The notes: generated from the letters alone by a model not told the origin. DNA of 64,000 nt from Actinoplanes nipponensis (GCF_016862275.1 NZ_BOMQ01000079.1:62001-126000); one strand, 5' to 3'. Counted from the stretch's first letter, positions 35,101 through 42,570 are shown. A program made the numbers and translations.

Positions 35101-36417
35101 TTCGACGGCCAGGTGCGGCAGCCGCCGGATAGCGGCGGTGACGACCGGGAAGCGCTGTTCGTCGCGCTCGAGGCCGAGCTGGACGGCGGCGGCGTCCAGG
35201 TCTTGAACCCGTAACGGCTGGTCGGTGCGGTGGCGGTGCGCGAGCCTGATTACCCGCCGGGCCTGCTGGTCCACCGGGTCGGCCGTGCGGCCTGCGGCGA
35301 TGCGACGCACCTCAGCGGCGGTGTCGAAACCCGCTTGCCGGTCCTCGCGCTGCCACCGGGTGACGGCTTCGAGGGTGGATTCGGGGCCGTCCTTGGGACG
35401 GCGGGTGCGCAGGGTGGCGTCCTGCGCGGAGCGCCGCCACCGGCCGGTGGGGATCCACTCACGGCCGGTGCTGGGGTCGCTGTGGCGGCCGTCGAGCTCG
35501 GTTTCGACGGCGGTGCGCCGCTTGGAGTAGTGCTGGATCGCGCGGGGATTGAATCCGACGATCTCGCGGATCGGCGAGCCGGCGCGCGCGGCGAACCGGA
35601 CGCTGAGGCGTCGGCCGAGTTGGTGTTCGACGGCGCGTTCGTAGGCGATCCGGGCGCTGATGGTGGCTTGGTAGAACGCTTTGCTGTCGAGGGCGAGCCA
35701 CGTCTCGCGGCCGTCGCGGACGACGCGGACCTTCGAGCTGACGATGATGTGGGAGTGCAGCTGCGGGTCTTTCTCCCGGGACATGCGGTGGTCGAAGACC
35801 GCGGCGGCGAGGCCGTCGGTGTCGACCTGCACGATGCCGTTGGTACCCAGCCGGGTGAACGCCCCGTGCGCTCGTAGGTGCTCCAGGGCGGCGCGTACAC
35901 CGTCGTGGTGCGACGCCATCACCTCGCGTTTGACCTGGTCGTCTCCGAACGCCCACAGGAGGCTGATGCTCTTGACCGGTGAAACGGTCACGTCGAACCC
36001 GGCGACCGGGTGGCGTTCCGGGGCGGTCCAGATCCGCAGCCACACCTGGGCGATCTGCTCGTAAGTGGCGTCCTCGGGCAGCGCTTTCCACGCCTTTTCG
36101 ACGGCGGCTTGGCGTGCGTCGTCGTCGAGGGCCTCGAATTTGCGCCACAGCCGGCCGAGTCGTTCGCCGGTCTCTGGGTGGCTGCCCTCGCCGATGAGGT
36201 TCTGCAACTGCTTTTCGGTGACCTGTCCCTGCACTCCGAACAAGGCAGGGGTTTGGCCGGCCCACCAGCCGGGAGCCTCACCGTGCGCGCGCGGGTCGGC
36301 GTGGTAGGCCACCGCGGCGTTTGGGCTGGCGGGGCGGAAGTCGTGGTGACCGGTGGCTACCTGCTGGGTGAGGTAGGCGATCCCGGCCCCTGGCGAGATG
36401 CGGGTTACCGAGAGCAT
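32122..36417 (-). CDS. traA: MobF-family conjugative relaxase-helicase (TraA/TrwC-like)
   Basis: 1431 residues. The relaxase domain fills the first ~330: MLSVTRISPGAGIAYLTQQV carries the N-terminal catalytic-Tyr region, GFDVTVSPVKSISLLWAFGD follows, and the metal-binding histidines are in FDHRMSREKDPQLHSHI (~210-226). A RecD-like helicase follows with Walker A IVGPAGTGKTYL (~586-597), Walker B WVIIDEASQAS (~668-678) and VGDPEQISAIGPGG (~700). The last ~350 residues are Ala-rich coiled coil. The protein nicks oriT, unwinds and pilots the strand to the coupling protein. ATG 36417 is chosen because the frame further upstream is not protein-like. Confidence 0.92.
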   Translation of the reverse strand: MLSVTRISPGAGIAYLTQQVATGHHDFRPASPNAAVAYHADPRAHGEAPGWWAGQTPALFGVQGQVTEKQLQNLIGEGSHPETGERLGRLWRKFEALDDDARQAAVEKAWKALPEDATYEQIAQVWLRIWTAPERHPVAGFDVTVSPVKSISLLWAFGDDQVKREVMASHHDGVRAALEHLRAHGAFTRLGTNGIVQVDTDGLAAAVFDHRMSREKDPQLHSHIIVSSKVRVVRDGRETWLALDSKAFYQATISARIAYERAVEHQLGRRLSVRFAARAGSPIREIVGFNPRAIQHYSKRRTAVETELDGRHSDPSTGREWIPTGRWRRSAQDATLRTRRPKDGPESTLEAVTRWQREDRQAGFDTAAEVRRIAAGRTADPVDQQARRVIRLAHRHRTDQPLRVQDLDAAAVQLGLERDEQRFPVVTAAIRRLPHLAVERAVDELSAERAVFSVDHLELAIGRQLHVSPTMDRRSDWRQVQRYAAHAIRTRAGGLRVLTPPALLEWGETLLRGSDRQSIYSRHRDLKISTEPVLAAEKELIAYATRHGGTPAPRALLDAVADRLDLSDEKRTALHFAVGDDRRVTSIVGPAGTGKTYLQRAVGVAARQAGIPVLGLTVGQNAAFVLADATRDGDQPGIRTENIAMWLHAQTMPPEGTTPAGWAFQPGQWVIIDEASQASTLDLVRLTQLLKPVAGKLILVGDPEQISAIGPGGMFRYLASLGTTTQLREVRRFIDPWEGPASLRLREGDTTVLAEYDRRGRVIAGHRTELINHVLDGWAADILQDRTSLILVETQAEAADIATQARRLLIRAGIVQPGPAVALADGTHAGVGDLIVTRRNNRTLIAGEQFVANRSQWRVLELGPKGALLVQNTADQATTALPADYVAAHVQLAYAATVDSAQGRTVDAARAIIDQATTRARLYVMATRGRLLNQLAVVTADEPPEAHPPAPPTAGVTVLAGILREDGTDRSATETEQGLWADADTLRHWGPIYDDLAARAGADRYTAVVRNVAGQKVADNLAADPAMPALAARLHALAAAGYNPEHVLAAVTSQRELNSAHDTAAVLAWRIDQTYRDLQPDPAVALSPTQAGTYTQRAPAVDGDIGDALRQVAAICDTRIHALAQQAAAERPIWATALGPLPDDEPGRRQWTSRAAVIVAYRDRYTVTGDDPIGPEPSPRDVGRWGAWQRAQTVLGVATVAGQVSAATDGQLRALITAQRDTDQNAPAYVAGQLRAAHTQLVGAETHLRDARVDLATAQTAAASAGRHANTMKPRWWHAGPLHTQAAIRHQHARTDALRATATVDELQDRLESARGRIDTARARVHNLEDQHQTWTGWYDEALPARYAGLAAASEAARRAQNLADDASSLTETVRATAARVRAVDSTRPQPHTRPVPDQLAPQAEAEQQRILEDSDLDAPPDRFDAEVDHA

Positions 36418-36479
36418 GCCGCAGAGCGTAGGCACCCGGCAGGCGCCTTTACGACATTGGAATGCCAGGGGGTGTGCTA

Positions 36480-36628
36480 GTTCTGAGAAGAGGTTAGAGA
36501 GTGACCTGATATCTGTGCTGATGAGAGATGGTGTGAGCAATGTTGAACGATTAGGTGACCAATTACAACTAACATTCAACGATTTTTAGATGTGGAGGGC
36601 GAGCCTGTGGAATGGTTAGCGTAGATGT
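36480..36628. promoter_or_regulatory. AT-rich divergent promoter region upstream of the relaxase, possible oriT
   Basis: This stretch between the relaxase and the AT-hook protein is the most AT-rich in the transfer block. An 11-base direct repeat with two mismatches (GTTGAACGATT at 36542-36552, ATTCAACGATT at 36574-36584) is spaced 32 bases apart, three helical turns, and the GTTGAA/TTCAAC parts also form an inverted repeat. GTGACC occurs twice nearby. Such features suit an operator, or an oriT, which in MobF systems is often beside the relaxase gene. Confidence 0.45.
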
Positions 36629-37114
36629 ATGGCTAGTAAGACGACGAACAGTGCTATCAAGGCGTTGGAGCGGCGGCACGCGGCGGAGCGTGCCGCATTG
36701 AAGGCGGCGGCGGATGCGGGGGCGGCGCTCCGCCGCGCGCGGGAGCGGCGCGCGGCGGAGCTCGCGCGGCTGGATGAGATGGTGGCAGAGGCGGAGCGGG
36801 GCGCGGATGTGGCGCTGGCGGTGCTGGCGTCGCTGATGGCTCCCGATGCCGCCGCGGTGCTGATGCAGGAGACACCGGCGCGCGTGCGGTTGGGTCAGCA
36901 GCGGGCGCCGGCGGAAGAGGTCAACGCGCGGGTGAGCGAGTTGAGCGACGGTGCTCCCGTGGTCCGGCGTCGGGGGCGTCCGCGTGGGAGTGGCCGGTCC
37001 GGCGGCGGCACGGCTTCTGCCGGGTCGGCGCCGGCCGCTGGGGCCGCGAGAAACTCGGGTGATCCTGCCGCTTCGGCGGTAGGCGAAGTGGCGACGTTCA
37101 GCGAAGGAAGATAA
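36629..37114 (+). CDS. Coiled-coil protein with AT-hook-like motif
   Basis: 161 residues. Residues ~8-75 are a charged coiled coil (ALERRHAAERAALKAAADAG, RARERRAAELARLDEMVAEA). A basic stretch RRRGRPRGSGR at ~112-122 is an AT-hook core (GRP flanked by Arg), followed by a Gly/Ala/Ser tail. It is divergent from the relaxase across an AT-rich region, so it may be a minor-groove-binding accessory of the relaxosome or a regulator. No family assigned. Confidence 0.65.
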   Translation: MASKTTNSAIKALERRHAAERAALKAAADAGAALRRARERRAAELARLDEMVAEAERGADVALAVLASLMAPDAAAVLMQETPARVRLGQQRAPAEEVNARVSELSDGAPVVRRRGRPRGSGRSGGGTASAGSAPAAGAARNSGDPAASAVGEVATFSEGR

Positions 37115-37229
37115 GGGCGAACAGGAGCAACGCCACGGCGATGAGGGCGACGGTTAGGCCGATTGCGGCGATGATGTGGCCGGCTCGAACGGTGCGGCGG
37201 CCGGCGGGGTCGTTGTTGATCAGTGGCAT
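37098..37229 (-). CDS. Small single-pass membrane protein, 43 residues
   Basis: Not normally called because of its length. ATG 37229 is preceded by CAGGAGAAGCA, an AGGAG with good spacing. The peptide opens with a polar, basic head (MPLINNDPAGRRTVRAGH) and continues as one long hydrophobic helix (AAIGLTVALIAVALLLFALI) ending FLR. Its last 17 bases overlap the 3' end of the convergent AT-hook gene. It is the last gene of the minus-strand set 39.8-37.1 kb. Role unknown. Confidence 0.6.
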   Translation of the reverse strand: MPLINNDPAGRRTVRAGHIIAAIGLTVALIAVALLLFALIFLR

Positions 37230-37269
37230 TGCTTCTCCTGCTTGTCCGGGGTGGGTTCAGTATCGGCGG

Positions 37270-37911
37270 TTAGGCGGCCTCGTCGGCGAGGTGGCGTAGG
37301 TGGGTGGCGGCATCGTCGAGTGCGGCTAGCTGGGCGCGCATCTGGTTGAGCGCGTTGCGGGCAGGCTGGATGTGCCGGTGGTTGAGATTGTGTAGGCGGG
37401 CGGCGGCGTGCCGGATGGCGGTGGTGCGTCGTTCGTATTCGGTCTGCGGGCGGGCGACGTAGCTGCCGATGATGGCGGTGAGGATCTGGCAGAAGTAGTC
37501 GTTCGTACGGTCCGAGACTTCGCGTCGGCCGATGCGCTCGAAGTGCAGTCCCGGGCGGGTACGGGTGAGGTATTCGCCCGGGTCGAGGGCGGGTATTTCG
37601 CCGTGGAGGGTGACGGTGTTGATGGTGGGTAGCTCTTCGCGGGTTTCGCTGCGGTAGTCGGTGGCCGGCCCGTGTATGCCGAGTCGTAAGCGGATGCGGG
37701 TGGGGATGGCCTCGAGGTCGTCGGCGTAGGTGGGTGTGATGGTGAGCGCCCCGGCTGCGCGGGAGCCGGTGAACCGGTAGGTGACGGTGCCGTCGGCCGA
37801 TGTGCGCTCGCGGATGTCGATCGAGCGGCGGCCGGGCATGGCAAGGTGTCGCCAGACGGTGACGTGGTCGAGCGTGGTCGCCGTCGTGGTGGTTCGGAGT
37901 GTTGTGGTCAT
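37270..37911 (-). CDS. Hypothetical protein of the relaxase block
   Basis: 213 residues from ATG 37911, with GGAAGG upstream; the frame further up overlaps the previous gene. The N-terminal two thirds are strand-rich (HVTVWRHLAMPGRRSIDIRE, TITPTYADDLEAIPTRIRLR), and the C-terminal ~70 residues form helices (RTTAIRHAAARLHNLNHRHI, LNQMRAQLAALDDAATHLRH). Soluble. Unrecognised; probably a conserved accessory of this type of conjugative element. Confidence 0.65.
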   Translation of the reverse strand: MTTTLRTTTTATTLDHVTVWRHLAMPGRRSIDIRERTSADGTVTYRFTGSRAAGALTITPTYADDLEAIPTRIRLRLGIHGPATDYRSETREELPTINTVTLHGEIPALDPGEYLTRTRPGLHFERIGRREVSDRTNDYFCQILTAIIGSYVARPQTEYERRTTAIRHAAARLHNLNHRHIQPARNALNQMRAQLAALDDAATHLRHLADEAA

Positions 37912-37960
37912 GACGTGCCTTCCCGTGGGGGTGCGGGCACCCCCACGTCCTTGGTGATGA

Positions 37961-38323
37961 TCAGGGGCGGTAGTGGCGACTTCCTTCACGCCGTCGATCG
38001 CGGGCGAGGGTGTTTTCTAGGTCAGGTGGGATGACTGCGTACGGCGCGACGGCATCGATCACCTCGGCGGGTTCGAGGATCGCGACCCGATCGGCACCGA
38101 GCCAAATGAACACCGGTTCGGCCGGGCGCCAGCGGTTGGGCAGATGCAGAATCGCCGCGACGCGGCAGATGACGGCTCGGATGGCGCGGGCGGTTGGTCC
38201 GGCGATGGGTTCGGTGTTGTGGTTGATGACCTGAGCGAAATAGCTCCCGAGCGGTCGATCCCAACCGACGACGATCTGGTATTCGACGTAGCGGGATTTC
38301 GGGGTGAGTTCGTGGTGGCTCAT
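37961..38323 (-). CDS. Small hypothetical protein of the relaxase block
   Basis: 120 residues, soluble. RYVEYQIVVGWDRPLGSYFA and EPVFIWLGADRVAILEPAEV are strand-like, with a helical middle (TARAIRAVICRVAAIL). The 49-bp gap to the 37911 gene suggests an operon. Unrecognised. Confidence 0.65.
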   Translation of the reverse strand: MSHHELTPKSRYVEYQIVVGWDRPLGSYFAQVINHNTEPIAGPTARAIRAVICRVAAILHLPNRWRPAEPVFIWLGADRVAILEPAEVIDAVAPYAVIPPDLENTLARDRRREGSRHYRP

Positions 38324-38493
38324 GGCGTGGCTCCGTGAAGGTCTTGGGGTAAGCGGGTGGCGCGGCCGGCGGTGGTGTCACGCACGGGGTGAGCGGGGCA
38401 GTCCGTGGATCGGGTGCTCGATGCGCCCGAGACGCGGCCTGCGCAGATGCAGCCGGGGCGGCCGCCCGGAGATCACCGGGCGGCCGTTCGGGT

Positions 38494-39072
38494 TCAGAAC
38501 GGCGGGTCGCCGTGACCGTGGTGGGCCGGTAGCCGTTCGGTTCGGTCGCCCTCGCTGGTGTCGCCGGACGGTGCGAAGTTGTCGGGCTGGTTGTCGTGCT
38601 CGACCTGGTGCCAGATCGGGAGATCGTCGCTACTGATCGCGGCGGCGGCGAGCGGGTCGTAGGCGAGGATCGGGAACGCTTCGGCAGTCGCGAGGTGGTC
38701 GGCGAAGTCACGCACGACGTACAGGGCGCGCAGTACGGCGTATTTGTCGTAGCGGTCGGGGCGCTCGATGTGGCACAGGGCCTGGGTCCACAGGTGCAGC
38801 CATGCCCCGGTGAGGTCGGCGGCTTGGCGTCGGTCGTGCGGGTTGCACGCGCAAGCGTCTTCGGCGTGGCTGCGGAACTGGTGGACGATCTCGACCCATC
38901 GGGGCGCGCCCCACGTGCTCAGGTGGCGGGCGGCGGGCCAGTGCGGTGCGTCGGCGCAGAGGTCGAGCGTGTTGACGGCGCGCTGTACGTCGTGGATGGC
39001 TTCGTGGAGGAGCTTGACGGCGTAGCCGGTGCGTGCGGGAAAACGCCGGTCAACGGTCAGGGTGATGGTCAT
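38494..39072 (-). CDS. Hypothetical helical protein of the relaxase block
   Basis: 192 residues, mostly helical, with conserved-looking His, Cys and Trp (HEAIHDVQRAVNTLDLCADA, VEIVHQFRSHAEDACACNPH, LTGAWLHLWTQALCHIERPD). The C-terminal 40 residues are polar and likely disordered. Unrecognised. The space 38324-38493 upstream of the next gene holds nothing I can support. Confidence 0.65.
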   Translation of the reverse strand: MTITLTVDRRFPARTGYAVKLLHEAIHDVQRAVNTLDLCADAPHWPAARHLSTWGAPRWVEIVHQFRSHAEDACACNPHDRRQAADLTGAWLHLWTQALCHIERPDRYDKYAVLRALYVVRDFADHLATAEAFPILAYDPLAAAAISSDDLPIWHQVEHDNQPDNFAPSGDTSEGDRTERLPAHHGHGDPPF

Positions 39073-39145
39073 GGGCGGCTCTCCTTCGGCGATCAGGCGG
39101 CGCTGGGAGGTGGTGCGCCCGCCCTGGGAAGGGCGGGTGCGGGGT

Positions 39146-39799
39146 TCAGCGCGTCGGGGCGTCGCGGAAGGTGCGGCGGGTTTCGGGGGTGGGCTCCGGC
39201 ATGGTCATGCCGGGCATCCAAGTGACGGGGTTCATGTGGTCGTTGCGCTTGGCCTGGTACATGGCGTGATCGGCGCGGCGGAGGAGTTCGTCGGGGTCGC
39301 TGGTGTCGTCGGCGACGGCTACTCCGATGCTGACCTTGATCGGGATGGTCCTGCCGAAGTAGATGAACGGGGTTTCCTCGATGCGGCGCAGCACCGCATG
39401 GGCGATGACCTCGGCGACGTAGAGGCCTCCAGCGTCGAGGATGATGAGGAATTCGTCTCCGGAGTACCGCGCGACCATGTACGGGTCTGCGGCTTCATTG
39501 AGGCGAGCGGCGACGTAGCGCAGGGCTGCGTCTCCGGCGTGGTGGCTGTAGGTGTCGTTGATGGCTTTGAAATCGTCGACGTCGACGAAGGCCACACCGA
39601 GCGCGGTGCCGTTGGCAAGTTGGACCTTGAGTTGCTTCTCGGCTTCGTCGCGGTTGGGTACGCCGGTGAGCTTGTCGGTGGTCGCCCGGTAGAGCAGGGC
39701 GGCGATCGTGTAGCGCAGGTGTACGAACACGAGGTATCCGCCACCGAGGGTGATGCATTGCAGGAGAACTGCGAGCAAAAGCAGGGCAGTGAAGGCCAC
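39146..39799 (-). CDS. Membrane-anchored GGDEF-domain protein (diguanylate cyclase)
   Basis: 217 residues. One or two N-terminal membrane helices (ALLLLAVLLQCITLGGGYLV) precede a full GGDEF domain: DKLTGVPNRDEAEKQL, VAFVDVDDFKAINDTYSHHA, active-site loop ARYSGDEFLII (~residue 113-123, SGDEF variant, normally active) and SIGVAVAD, ADHAMYQAKR. It should make cyclic di-GMP at the membrane. No sensory domain beyond the anchor. Being inside the conjugation block, it may link transfer or host attachment and development to c-di-GMP; that is inference. Confidence 0.88.
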   Translation of the reverse strand: MAFTALLLLAVLLQCITLGGGYLVFVHLRYTIAALLYRATTDKLTGVPNRDEAEKQLKVQLANGTALGVAFVDVDDFKAINDTYSHHAGDAALRYVAARLNEAADPYMVARYSGDEFLIILDAGGLYVAEVIAHAVLRRIEETPFIYFGRTIPIKVSIGVAVADDTSDPDELLRRADHAMYQAKRNDHMNPVTWMPGMTMPEPTPETRRTFRDAPTR

Positions 39800-40500
39800 G
39801 GTGTTCCCTTTCGGGTTGGTGGTTGGGGTGTCGCGTTCGGGGCTTGCCTTCCCCTCCCGGACAACTACTAAGATACCCTATTTCAAGCGGAGTGTCTACC
39901 CGAGTGTTGGCTCACCAGGCCATCTAGCAGGCTTCCTCCGGAGCGTGAGTCGCCGACCAGCCGTGCCGGACCGCTTCGGGGGAGCGTCCTACCCTTTTTC
40001 GGCCGGCGGGGGGCGAACGAGTTCGCCCGGTTCCGTGCGACGGCAGTCCAATTCGACGCGGGGGTTTCGAGCAAAAGATCATGCGGGGTGTGCATGATGT
40101 TTTGTGAGCCCGCGGCGGATTTGACGGACGGCGCACGGGGCCCACACTGCCGGGCGTTAGCCCCCGGTGGCCGAAAAAGGGAAGGGCAGCGCGGCCGTAG
40201 GCCGCTCGACTCCGGCCCGCCAGGGCCGGCGCCAGCCGGAGGCTGGTCCGCCGGCCGCAGGCCGGAACAGCAGGCCGCCCATTTACGCAGAATGAAGGGT
40301 GCGGCCGGTCCGTTCCGGACGCGCCAGCGGCCAGGGCCGGCCGGGCCCGGCCTCGGCGGGAGCAGCGGTCAGCACCATGCAGCTAGGTACGACAACCGCC
40401 CTTGACCTTTGCTGTTGACCTTGTTGTGGCCGGAAGGCTGGCGGTGGTGTAGCCACCTGCCGCTGCCGGAGAGTCGGGGCGACCGGTGTGAGCTCTGGAT
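39800..40500. other. 0.7-kb structured non-coding region, possible oriT or replication/segregation site
   Basis: No credible gene on either strand. It contains a perfect 18-bp palindrome at 40011-40028 (arms GGGCGAAC and GTTCGCCC), a 13-bp perfect inverted repeat CCCTTTTTCGGCC at 39992-40004 with GGCCGAAAAAGGG at 40169-40181, and many GGCCG/CGGCC repeats at 40190-40280. It separates the GGDEF gene from the repeated-HTH protein gene. Long non-coding blocks of this form in conjugative elements are often oriT or centromere-like sites. Confidence 0.5.
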
Positions 40501-41376
40501 CTATTCTGCCGTGGAGCTTGCGGCATGACTCCAGAGCGTCGCACGTTTCCATTTGCGGGGAGGGCCCTGCTCGTCGGGTTGGTCGCGCAGTGCTTGGGGC
40601 AGGTTGGCGACGCGCTTGTAGCCGAGCACGCGGGTCGCTTCGGTGGCGTCGACGAGTTCGTCGGGGTCGCCACTGCGGTCGATGACGCGAGTGGTGCCGG
40701 GTGGCCGGCCCGTGCGGCCGGTGCGTTGTTCGGCGGCTTTCCAGGCGGTGCGGCGGGGCCAGCGCATGCGGGTGCGTCCGCTGGGCGTGGTGGTGTTGTG
40801 TTCGGGTTTGTTGAGCTCAAGCAGCCTGTCGAGCAGGCTGGATTTGTTCAGGTTGGTGGGGCTGCGGTAGCCGACGATGCGGGCGATGTCGGCTTTGGTG
40901 ACGAGGTCGTCGGGGTCGCCGGTGTAGTCGATCTTGGTGAGGGTGTCGCGTTGCTGTTGTTCGTGCGCGGCGGCGAAGGCGTCGATGTCGTCGGCGTTGT
41001 ACCAGCGGTCTTCGGTGGGCTGGGGGAAGCCGTTGTCGGGGGCGCCGGCAATGAAGGCGTCGACGCGGCTGATGTGGGTGCCGAGTCGGTCGGCGATGCC
41101 GGTGCGGTCGAGCGCGAGGCGGCCGTTGATGGTGGTGGAGTGGCGGGCCATGACGGTGCTGGCGTAGTGCCAGAGCGTTTCGCGTTTCCAGCCGCGCCGT
41201 TTGACGGTGCCGTCGTCGTTGTGCTCGATTTCGTCGGCGATGTCGAGCAGACCGTGCGGCAGCCGGTTGGATTTAGGGTGCCCGATGACGCGGGCAGCCT
41301 CGGTGGAGCCGACGACCTCGGCGGGATCGCCGGCCTGGTCAACGGGCCATCGGGGTGCAGCGGCGGGTGCGGGCAT
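40501..41376 (-). CDS. Multi-HTH DNA-binding protein with three repeated GDPxxLV modules
   Basis: 291 residues from ATG 41376. Three related modules each start GDP(A/D)E/D-(L/V)V and run through a helix-turn-helix to a basic W-containing end: ~16-72 (STEAARVIGHPKSNRLPHGL, WKRETLWHYA), ~153-215 (KADIARIVGYRSPTNLNKSS, RMRWPRRTAW) and ~236-284 (ATEATRVLGYKRVANLPQAL, WKRATLWSHA). A fourth, divergent HTH (RTGIADRLGTHISRVDAFI) lies at ~91-135. The protein should bind repeated or extended DNA sites, perhaps the adjacent non-coding region. A longer GTG start at 41691 exists, but the extra part is low-complexity. Confidence 0.7.
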   Translation of the reverse strand: MPAPAAAPRWPVDQAGDPAEVVGSTEAARVIGHPKSNRLPHGLLDIADEIEHNDDGTVKRRGWKRETLWHYASTVMARHSTTINGRLALDRTGIADRLGTHISRVDAFIAGAPDNGFPQPTEDRWYNADDIDAFAAAHEQQQRDTLTKIDYTGDPDDLVTKADIARIVGYRSPTNLNKSSLLDRLLELNKPEHNTTTPSGRTRMRWPRRTAWKAAEQRTGRTGRPPGTTRVIDRSGDPDELVDATEATRVLGYKRVANLPQALRDQPDEQGPPRKWKRATLWSHAASSTAE

Positions 41377-41384
41377 GCTCCGAT

Positions 41385-41401
41385 ACTGCCGTATGGGCAG
41401 T
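41385..41401. promoter_or_regulatory. Inverted repeat just upstream of the multi-HTH gene
   Basis: ACTGCC and GGCAGT with a five-base spacer, ending nine bases before the ATG at 41376. Position supports autoregulation and supports that start. Between here and 41862 (460 bp) no separate gene is convincing; it is covered by the possible N-terminal extension of the multi-HTH protein. Confidence 0.4.
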
Positions 41402-41861
41402 GTTGAGGGCGACCTGGCCCGCCGTCGCGTCGCGCGGCCGGGCGCGGCTGCTGGGGCGGATTTGCCGTGATGTTGGACGGGCGTCGGCTTCTGCCGCGGG
41501 CGTGGTCGCAGATGGGCGGCACGGCTGCCTCGAATGATTGGGAGTGGTGCTGTCACGTCGGGGCCGGGTGGCGCGAGCGTTCGGGGCGTGACGCTGAAAC
41601 CGGCGTCGCCGAGGTCGTGGTCGAGTCGGGTGGCGGTTGGCTGACCGGTCTCGGGAGTGACGGTGAGAATGTGGTCGGCTGGTATCCTCACGGTTCTGCC
41701 TTTCTTTCGAGAAGGTGGTTTGGGGTCGGCCGGCGGTCTTGCCAGAACGTTCCTCTGGGACGTACTCCCTTCGGGGTGTCCGCCGGCCGACTTGTGTCCG
41801 GGTTAGTGTCCGGTGAGCTGGTGCCAGGTTCGCGCGAACTGCGATCGTTCTTTGTCGGCGG

Positions 41862-42260
41862 TCAGCGCCGGCGCGGTGGTGAGGTGTGCTCGAGTGCGGG
41901 GAATACGGTGCCGGCACGGTGGTGCCACGCTCGGGGGATGGCGTGTTCGTCGACGATTACCGGGATGTGGCCGGTTTCGGCGTAGTCGTGCAGGGCTAGA
42001 TCCGCATCAGCGCGGTCGAGCGTGGTGAGCCGTCGGACACTGCGCCAGGCGTGGCCCTTACGGGTCGGGTCGCCGGCTGCGGGGTGGAAGATCCGGCGCA
42101 CGTCGCAGACCGCCCATGGAATCCCGTCGAGCTGCCGTTCGGCGATGTGGGCGGCTTCCTGCAGTTGGTGATGTTCGGCGACGACTTGGTGTGCGCTGTG
42201 TTTCCCGAACAGGGCTTGGCGGGGGTTGAGTGCGAGCTTATGTGGCGGATCAATAAGTGT
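41862..42260 (-). pseudogene. Gene fragment cut off at its 5' end by the island junction
   Basis: The frame is open for 132 codons from 42260, inside the left island repeat, to the stop at 41862, and has no ATG or GTG until 42101. The part before that GTG already looks like protein (HKLALNPRQALFGKHSAHQV, EAAHIAERQLDGIPWAVCD) and continues as RRIFHPAAGDPTRKGHAWRS and HIPVIVDEHAIPRAWHHRAG. So the original start seems to have been lost where the island begins. A residual 79-residue product from GTG 42101 is possible. Family not recognised. Confidence 0.5.
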
Positions 42261-42284
42261 TTAGTGGTCAAATTCTAGCCTGCG
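42236..42284. repeat. Left direct repeat of the 17-kb island
   Basis: 49 bp, 40 of 49 positions matching 59608-59655 with one gap, same orientation. The last 22 bases match at 21 positions (AGTGGTCAA, then TTCTAGCCTGCG). Read on the minus strand it encodes RRLEFDH-stop, almost the last codons of the small recombinase gene at 59632 (RRLELDH-stop). Confidence 0.75.
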
Positions 42285-42349
42285 TGAGATGCCAACAGAT
42301 GTGCGACCAGGGATCAAAATTGATCCAGTGGTGGGGAATGGTCGGACCA

Positions 42350-42570
42350 TGATCGACAGAGAACGATGTTGGCCCGTGGTTCGTCTTCCGGAGACCTTCG
42401 CTGACCTGGTCACTCACTGGACGCTGCTGCCTGAAGAGACCAATCTGTTGGCGGGCAAGCACGATGGCCGACCAAGCTCGCGTTCGCGCTGCTGTTGAAG
42501 TTTCTACGACCGGTACGGCCGGTTCCCTCGTCGATGACCAGGTACGGCAAGCGATGGGCCCACTCCTGCG
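42350..42570 (+). pseudogene. N-terminal remnant of a Tn3-family (DUF4158) transposase
   Basis: ETFADLVTHWTLLPEETNLLAGKH, split as ETFADLVTHW and TLLPEETNLLAGKH, matches the opening of actinobacterial Tn3-type transposases; after a frameshift near 42467 it continues TKLAFALLLKFLRP, matching the family's LGFALLLKF. The remaining ~900 residues are absent. It marks an earlier transposition scar at the left edge of the island. Confidence 0.65.

Noticed and set aside
36418-36579. Longer start for the relaxase at 36579
   Set aside because: The additional 54 residues do not look like protein, and MobF relaxases need the catalytic Tyr near the N-terminus, as given by the start at 36417.
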